Positions 4,437 through 8,081 of a stretch of 8,081 nt of DNA are shown piece after piece. Positions within the stretch are counted from its first letter, which is position 1. Each line of letters starts with the position of its first letter. The notes beneath the pieces are model-generated. The model had not been told where the DNA came from. It was given only the letters and a program-made list of their open reading frames with translations, and did not search any database. The DNA is taken from positions 1 to 8,081 of the forward strand of contig JALNWB010000171.1 in assembly GCA_023231105.1 (NCBI GenBank), read 5' to 3'. Origin of the DNA: Ignavibacteriaceae bacterium. GTDB lineage: Bacteria; Bacteroidota; Ignavibacteria; Ignavibacteriales; Ignavibacteriaceae. The translations under genes were made by a program, and so were the position numbers.

Positions 4437-6917
4437 ATGACAAAAGAAAAAACTTACATCCAATATGGTGTCCCAAGTTCTTGGGCGCATGAATATGAGC
4501 AACTTGGGATTTCAACAACCACTTTTAAACAAACATCAAAAAAAAACCTTATTGATAAGTACAAAATATGCCGAACACAAATCAATTTTGTGAAAGAGTG
4601 CTTGGTTAGAAAACCAATTAACGAAGATATTCTGCAGACTTTACTTGAGAGAAACAATTTTATATGCTGCTTGTGTAAAGGAACTAAAAGCAATTCATAT
4701 ATCATACACCATATTGAGGAATATTCAAAATCACAAGATAATTCGTACGATAACCTTGCTGTTTTGTGTCCGAATGACCATGATGAAGCACATAAACAAG
4801 GGAAATCCTTGACAAGTAAAGTCTCTGCGAAACAAATAAGAAAAGCCAAAAAAAAATGGGAAGAGCAAGTAATAAAAGAAAATAAAGAGAAAGCAATTCT
4901 TAAATCGACCAGAGAGAAAACAAATGACTGGAAAAAAATAAATCCATATAAAGAATTACAAGCGTATGCGGAAAGTGATAAAGAATATTTTTTTGGTCGT
5001 AAAGGAGAGATCGAAGAATTATTAACAAAGATATATAAATATAATATTGTTGGTCTTTTTGGTGAATCGGGGACAGGTAAAACTTCTCTTGTGAATGCGG
5101 GATTAATTCCAAATTTTAAGGATGAAGGATTTATTACTGTTTCAGTTAGATGTCTTGATGAACCAATTAGAAGGATTAGAGAAGAACTTCTTAAAACACT
5201 GAAAGAAAAAAAGATATCTGCTCAATTAATTGAAGAACTAGCTACTACCGATAATTTTCCGCATTTAATTATTCAGCTTAAATCAATTGTAGATAAAGAA
5301 AATATAAATCTTATTGTTGTTATTGACCAGTTTGAAGAACTTTTCACTAGAGCAAGAGAAGCGGAGAGGGAACATTTATCAAAAGGTATTACAGAGGCAT
5401 TAGCTATATCATCAATAAAAGGAAAAATATATTTTTTACTTTCGTTAAGAGAAGATTACATTGGAGAACTCTGGGACTGGGCGCATCTATATAATCTTGA
5501 GAACGCATGGATTCAACAATATAGAATAAAAAGGTTGAATGGAGAAAGGGCTTTTGAAGTAATAGTCGAACCACTTAAGAAACTTGGTATTAAAGTAGAT
5601 GACAAATTTATTTTTCAACTAATATTAGAATTAAAAAGTATTGGCGATGATTTAATTTATCCTCCCTATTTGCAAATAGTTTGCTCAAAATTATTTGACG
5701 AGTATAAAGTTCAAAATTCTACCTCAAAACCATCAATTGAATTTGGCTATAATTTGTACAGTGGGGCTGACTGTGCTGAATCAATTATTGCTGATTATTT
5801 GAGCGAATCAATGTTGGAAGGTTTAACCGACGAAGAAAAACTTTACGCTCAGAATATATTAGATTTGTTAACTGGTCCTGAAGGACTGAGAACTTTTCTT
5901 AACATTGAAGAAATCAGTAGATATTTAATAACTACCAAGCCTAACGCTAAACATGTCATTGAACATTTAATAAAAAAGAAAATTGTTCACCCAGTAATCG
6001 AAAACGGCAACGCTATTGGTTATGAATTAGTGCATGATTTCTTATCAAAAAAGTTTTTTGATAATTTAGGACCTGAAGCACAAAGAGCAAAAACTACAAT
6101 CGACATATTCAGAAAGGCTTTTAGAGAATGGAAACAACACGGAGTATTTGCTAGTAAAGACAGATTAGAAATTTTATTTCCTCATATTGAAAAACTTATT
6201 TTGAATGATGAAGAATGGACTTTTCTTATTAAAAGTAGCTTTACTGTCCCTTGGTGGTATACTGACAATAAATTATTGAAATCAATTAAGGAAGAAAAAC
6301 TTATTAGAATATGTACCAACTTAATTGAGGATGAGAACGAAGAGATAGTTAAAAATTCAATTAGAACTTTAGGTAGCTTCAAGGACAAAAAATCTACGCT
6401 TATTTTTAAAGGAATTATTGAATCTCCTTCAAAATCGGTTGCAATTAGAGAAACCGCTATTGACCAATTTTGGTTTAATATTATTGATAAAAGAATTCTC
6501 GATACTCTAAAAAATATTATTTCCAATGAAAAAGAATCTAAATTACGGAAGGCAAGTGTATATGCTTTTGCACAAAATTTAAGCAAACTATCAAAATCAG
6601 ATGATACAATAATAAATAGAGAAATTGTATTCCTTTATAAAGCTTTAGATGACCCCAAAACCGAAGTGCGTAGACAAGTCGCAGATGTCATGCATTATAT
6701 TCTGGTTAATAAAAAATCTGTTGAACCACTAATCGATAGGCTAAAAAAAGAATCCAGTATTTCTTCCAGGAAGGCAATGGTTATGGCACTTGGTTCATTA
6801 ATACGAGAGAATGAAGGAGTAGAGTTGATTTCTCCAATTTTGGAAAGAATTTCTTCCGATGAATCCGAAGATTATAGGGTAAGAGAACAAGCAAAACTCG
6901 GCTTGCGAAAACAATAA
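4437..6917 (+). CDS. HNH endonuclease-STAND NTPase-HEAT repeat protein, candidate NLR-like antiphage sensor/effector
   Basis: The 826 residues divide into three parts. First, an HNH nuclease domain (about 65-120): C77-x2-C80, H91-H92, N106 in DNL, then C111, H115 and H119. D114 stands where many HNH proteins have a zinc-binding Cys. A lysine-rich linker (about 123-165) follows. Second, a STAND P-loop NTPase of the 'novel STAND 1' type (about 169-545): NPYKELQAYAESDKEYFFGR entry motif, Walker A G209-ESGTGKT-S217 (K215), Walker B LIVVIDQFEELF (D297), LREDY (337-341) and a winged-helix-like ELVHDFL (530-536). Third, about six HEAT-like helical pairs (about 620-826). In related STAND proteins the C-terminal repeats sense a ligand, the NTPase oligomerises and the N-terminal effector is switched on. 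By analogy with Avs proteins this one would cut DNA on sensing a phage component; that role is inferred. The start follows an in-frame stop at 4425-4427. The gene is visibly more A/T-rich than the mutase and repeats lie on both sides, which fits horizontal acquisition. It appears to be transcribed alone. Confidence 0.88.
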   Translation: MTKEKTYIQYGVPSSWAHEYEQLGISTTTFKQTSKKNLIDKYKICRTQINFVKECLVRKPINEDILQTLLERNNFICCLCKGTKSNSYIIHHIEEYSKSQDNSYDNLAVLCPNDHDEAHKQGKSLTSKVSAKQIRKAKKKWEEQVIKENKEKAILKSTREKTNDWKKINPYKELQAYAESDKEYFFGRKGEIEELLTKIYKYNIVGLFGESGTGKTSLVNAGLIPNFKDEGFITVSVRCLDEPIRRIREELLKTLKEKKISAQLIEELATTDNFPHLIIQLKSIVDKENINLIVVIDQFEELFTRAREAEREHLSKGITEALAISSIKGKIYFLLSLREDYIGELWDWAHLYNLENAWIQQYRIKRLNGERAFEVIVEPLKKLGIKVDDKFIFQLILELKSIGDDLIYPPYLQIVCSKLFDEYKVQNSTSKPSIEFGYNLYSGADCAESIIADYLSESMLEGLTDEEKLYAQNILDLLTGPEGLRTFLNIEEISRYLITTKPNAKHVIEHLIKKKIVHPVIENGNAIGYELVHDFLSKKFFDNLGPEAQRAKTTIDIFRKAFREWKQHGVFASKDRLEILFPHIEKLILNDEEWTFLIKSSFTVPWWYTDNKLLKSIKEEKLIRICTNLIEDENEEIVKNSIRTLGSFKDKKSTLIFKGIIESPSKSVAIRETAIDQFWFNIIDKRILDTLKNIISNEKESKLRKASVYAFAQNLSKLSKSDDTIINREIVFLYKALDDPKTEVRRQVADVMHYILVNKKSVEPLIDRLKKESSISSRKAMVMALGSLIRENEGVELISPILERISSDESEDYRVREQAKLGLRKQ

Positions 6918-7012
6918 ACAAGGATAATATGCAAGCTGAAGGTAAGGATTGCTTAATTACAGATAGATTTCAATATCAGCTGTGGTCTTAGAAAAACTAA
7001 AATTAATATGTC

Positions 7013-7026
7013 ATCCCTAACGGGAT
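7013..7026. repeat. single GGGAT-family hairpin
   Basis: ATCCC-TAAC-GGGAT is a 5-bp stem identical in core to the hairpin at 7063-7082. It is followed four bases later by ATTG, possibly a worn start of the ATTGGTAGAAA tail that the two better copies carry. It looks like a decayed half unit. Confidence 0.6.
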
Positions 7027-7049
7027 TTTGATTGTTTCGTTTGTCTATT

Positions 7050-7120
7050 TTTCTACCAATATTAAATCCCTAACGGGATTTATAATTCTTCATCCCGGCG
7101 GGATGAGAGATTGGTAGAAA
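7050..7120. repeat. inverted pair of GGGAT-palindrome units with ATTGGTAGAAA tails
   Basis: Two units face away from each other. On the minus strand, hairpin TAAATCCC-TAAC-GGGATTTA (7063-7082, 8-bp stem) is followed by ATTGGTAGAAA (7060 to 7050). On the plus strand, hairpin CATCCC-GGC-GGGATG (7091-7105) is followed by ATTGGTAGAAA (7110-7120). In both, exactly five bases separate the GGGAT core from the 11-base tail, so the tails form a perfect 11-bp inverted repeat around both hairpins. This family differs from the AGGGC family upstream of the HNH-STAND gene. It resembles BIME-type paired REPs. Any role in transcript ends or stability is inference. Confidence 0.8.
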
Positions 7121-7224
7121 CAAAATAAGAAAGAAAACAGAATGCCATAGGTATGACATATGAGAATGTAATTTTGATATATTAATTAAACCGGTAAAAA
7201 AATTAGCAGTGAATAAGGTGGAAA

Positions 7225-8061
7225 ATGATAAAAAATAAAACCATCAATGTAAAAGGAACAGAGATAGTTCTTTTTACAAGAGGAACTGAAGACTATGTTT
7301 CGATTACCGACATAGCAAGATACAAGAATGCCGCTGAACCTAAAGACGTTGTGAAGAATTGGATGCGTAGCCGCAGCACAGTGGAATTTTTAGGACTTTG
7401 GGAAAAAATCAATAATCCGAATTTCAAAGGGGTCGAATTCGACTCCTTTATGTATGAGGCAGGCAGCAATTCTTTTGTGCTTTCTCCAACAAAATGGATA
7501 ACATCCACAAACGCGATCGGGATAATCTCAAAAGCCGGGAGCGGAGGCGGTACTTATGCTCACCTTGATATTGCTTTTGAATTTGCCTCATGGGTAAGCG
7601 CCGAATTCAAACTTTATATGCTTGTAGAATTTAAGCGCCTAAAGGCAGATGAGAATGATCGGCTAAAATTAGAGTGGAACCTTCAGCGCACCTTAGCCAA
7701 AGTAAATTACCACATTCATACCGATGCAATTAAAGAGAATTTAATTCCGAAGGAATTGACAAAACAGCAAATCAATTTTGTTTATGCCAGCGAAGCGGAT
7801 ATGTTGAACATGGCTTTGTTTGGAACGACAGCAAAACAGTGGAGAGAAACAAATCCCGATGTCGAAGGAAATATCCGCGATGCCGCAACCATAGAGCAAT
7901 TGGTAGTGTTATCAAATATGGAAAGCATTAATTCCGTTTTAATCCATCAGGGGATGCAGCAAAGTGAACGATTGCAACAGCTAAATAGGATAGCCATAAC
8001 TCAAATGAGATCGCTGGTAAACAACAAACAAGTAAAACAAATTTCAGAAGGTAAGAAATAG
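7225..8061 (+). CDS. KilA-N domain DNA-binding protein
   Basis: This 278-residue protein belongs to the KilA-N family, a DNA-binding fold related to fungal APSES domains that is found in phage antirepressor-like proteins, large DNA viruses and many bacterial accessory regions. The domain spans about residues 20-140. Landmarks are DYVSITDIARYKN (23-35), the NWMRSRSTVEFLGLWE segment (45-60) and the signature SKAGSGGGTYAHLDIAFEFA (102-121), followed by WVSAEFKLYMLVEFKRLK (123-140). The C-terminal half (about 150-278) is helical and rich in Q, N and charged residues with no recognised domain; it may mediate oligomerisation. AAGGTGG (7215-7221) lies just before the ATG and supports this start. It looks complete. 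It is separated from the HNH-STAND gene by the repeat cluster, so co-transcription is uncertain. The target sites are unknown; a regulatory role is inferred from the family. Confidence 0.88.
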   Translation: MIKNKTINVKGTEIVLFTRGTEDYVSITDIARYKNAAEPKDVVKNWMRSRSTVEFLGLWEKINNPNFKGVEFDSFMYEAGSNSFVLSPTKWITSTNAIGIISKAGSGGGTYAHLDIAFEFASWVSAEFKLYMLVEFKRLKADENDRLKLEWNLQRTLAKVNYHIHTDAIKENLIPKELTKQQINFVYASEADMLNMALFGTTAKQWRETNPDVEGNIRDAATIEQLVVLSNMESINSVLIHQGMQQSERLQQLNRIAITQMRSLVNNKQVKQISEGKK

Positions 8062-8072
8062 GAAGAATCTTA

Positions 8073-8081
8073 ATGCAAAAA
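8073..8081 (+). CDS. probable start of a downstream gene, cut by the window end
   Basis: An ATG at 8073 begins the frame M-Q-K and then leaves the window. AGGA (8060-8063), overlapping the KilA-N stop, lies nine bases upstream, and the gap between stop and start is 11 bases. If real it would be co-transcribed with the KilA-N gene. Three codons say nothing about the product. Confidence 0.35.

Larger units (their letters stand above)
6918..7224. other. intergenic region with repeat cluster, no supported gene
   Basis: This 307-base gap separates the HNH-STAND and KilA-N genes. Its middle (7013-7120) is a palindromic repeat cluster described separately. The left part contains a 20-codon frame (6929-6991) with AAGGA four bases upstream, too short to trust. 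The right part (7141-7224) is A/T-rich and probably holds the KilA-N promoter, but no box pair at a standard spacing was found. Confidence 0.5.

Noticed and set aside
6929..6991. 20-codon frame with AAGGA upstream, just after the HNH-STAND stop
   Set aside because: It is too short to judge, with no recognisable peptide features; it could matter only if conserved in relatives.

Overview
The window looks like a chromosomal accessory region from an AT-rich member of the Bacteroidota/Ignavibacteriota group. This is an inference from three things: the split, archaeal/Bacteroidota-style methylmalonyl-CoA mutase large subunit; secreted proteins with lipobox or 'SFGQ'-type signal peptides; and dense GGGAT / AGGGC palindromic intergenic repeats of the kind common in that group. 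No rRNA or tRNA gene, CRISPR array or transposase is visible.

Layout. Positions 1-68 hold a dispersed-repeat-like inverted pair. Positions 69-1748 (minus) encode methylmalonyl-CoA mutase without its B12-binding domain. A 195-bp divergent spacer leads to 1944-3098 (plus), a serine-hydrolase lipoprotein with all three class C beta-lactamase / DD-peptidase motifs. Positions 3099-4436 are a decayed, rearranged tract. It holds two direct copies of a 116-bp block (3235-3350 and 4273-4388; 110/116 identical by eye), a secreted-protein gene broken by one in-frame TAA (3298-3891), and a hairpin cluster (3976-4176) made of two inverted copies of a bipartite palindromic element around three more hairpins.

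Positions 4437-6917 (plus) encode the most interesting gene: an 826-residue protein with an HNH nuclease domain, a STAND-type P-loop NTPase and a C-terminal HEAT-like array. This effector-switch-sensor order is that of NLR-like antiphage proteins (Avs family and relatives), with an HNH domain in the effector position. It is preceded by the second copy of the 116-bp block, which supplies a putative promoter and leader, and followed by a second, different palindromic repeat cluster (7013-7120). The gene is therefore bracketed by repeats on both sides and reads like an inserted one-gene defence module.

Positions 7225-8061 (plus) encode a KilA-N domain protein, a DNA-binding family common in phages and mobile DNA. 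A probable next gene starts at 8073 and runs off the window. The left part (mutase, hydrolase) looks like ordinary chromosome. The right part, from about 3235 onward, looks like an accessory or defence island. The proposed defence role is inferred from domain architecture and context only.
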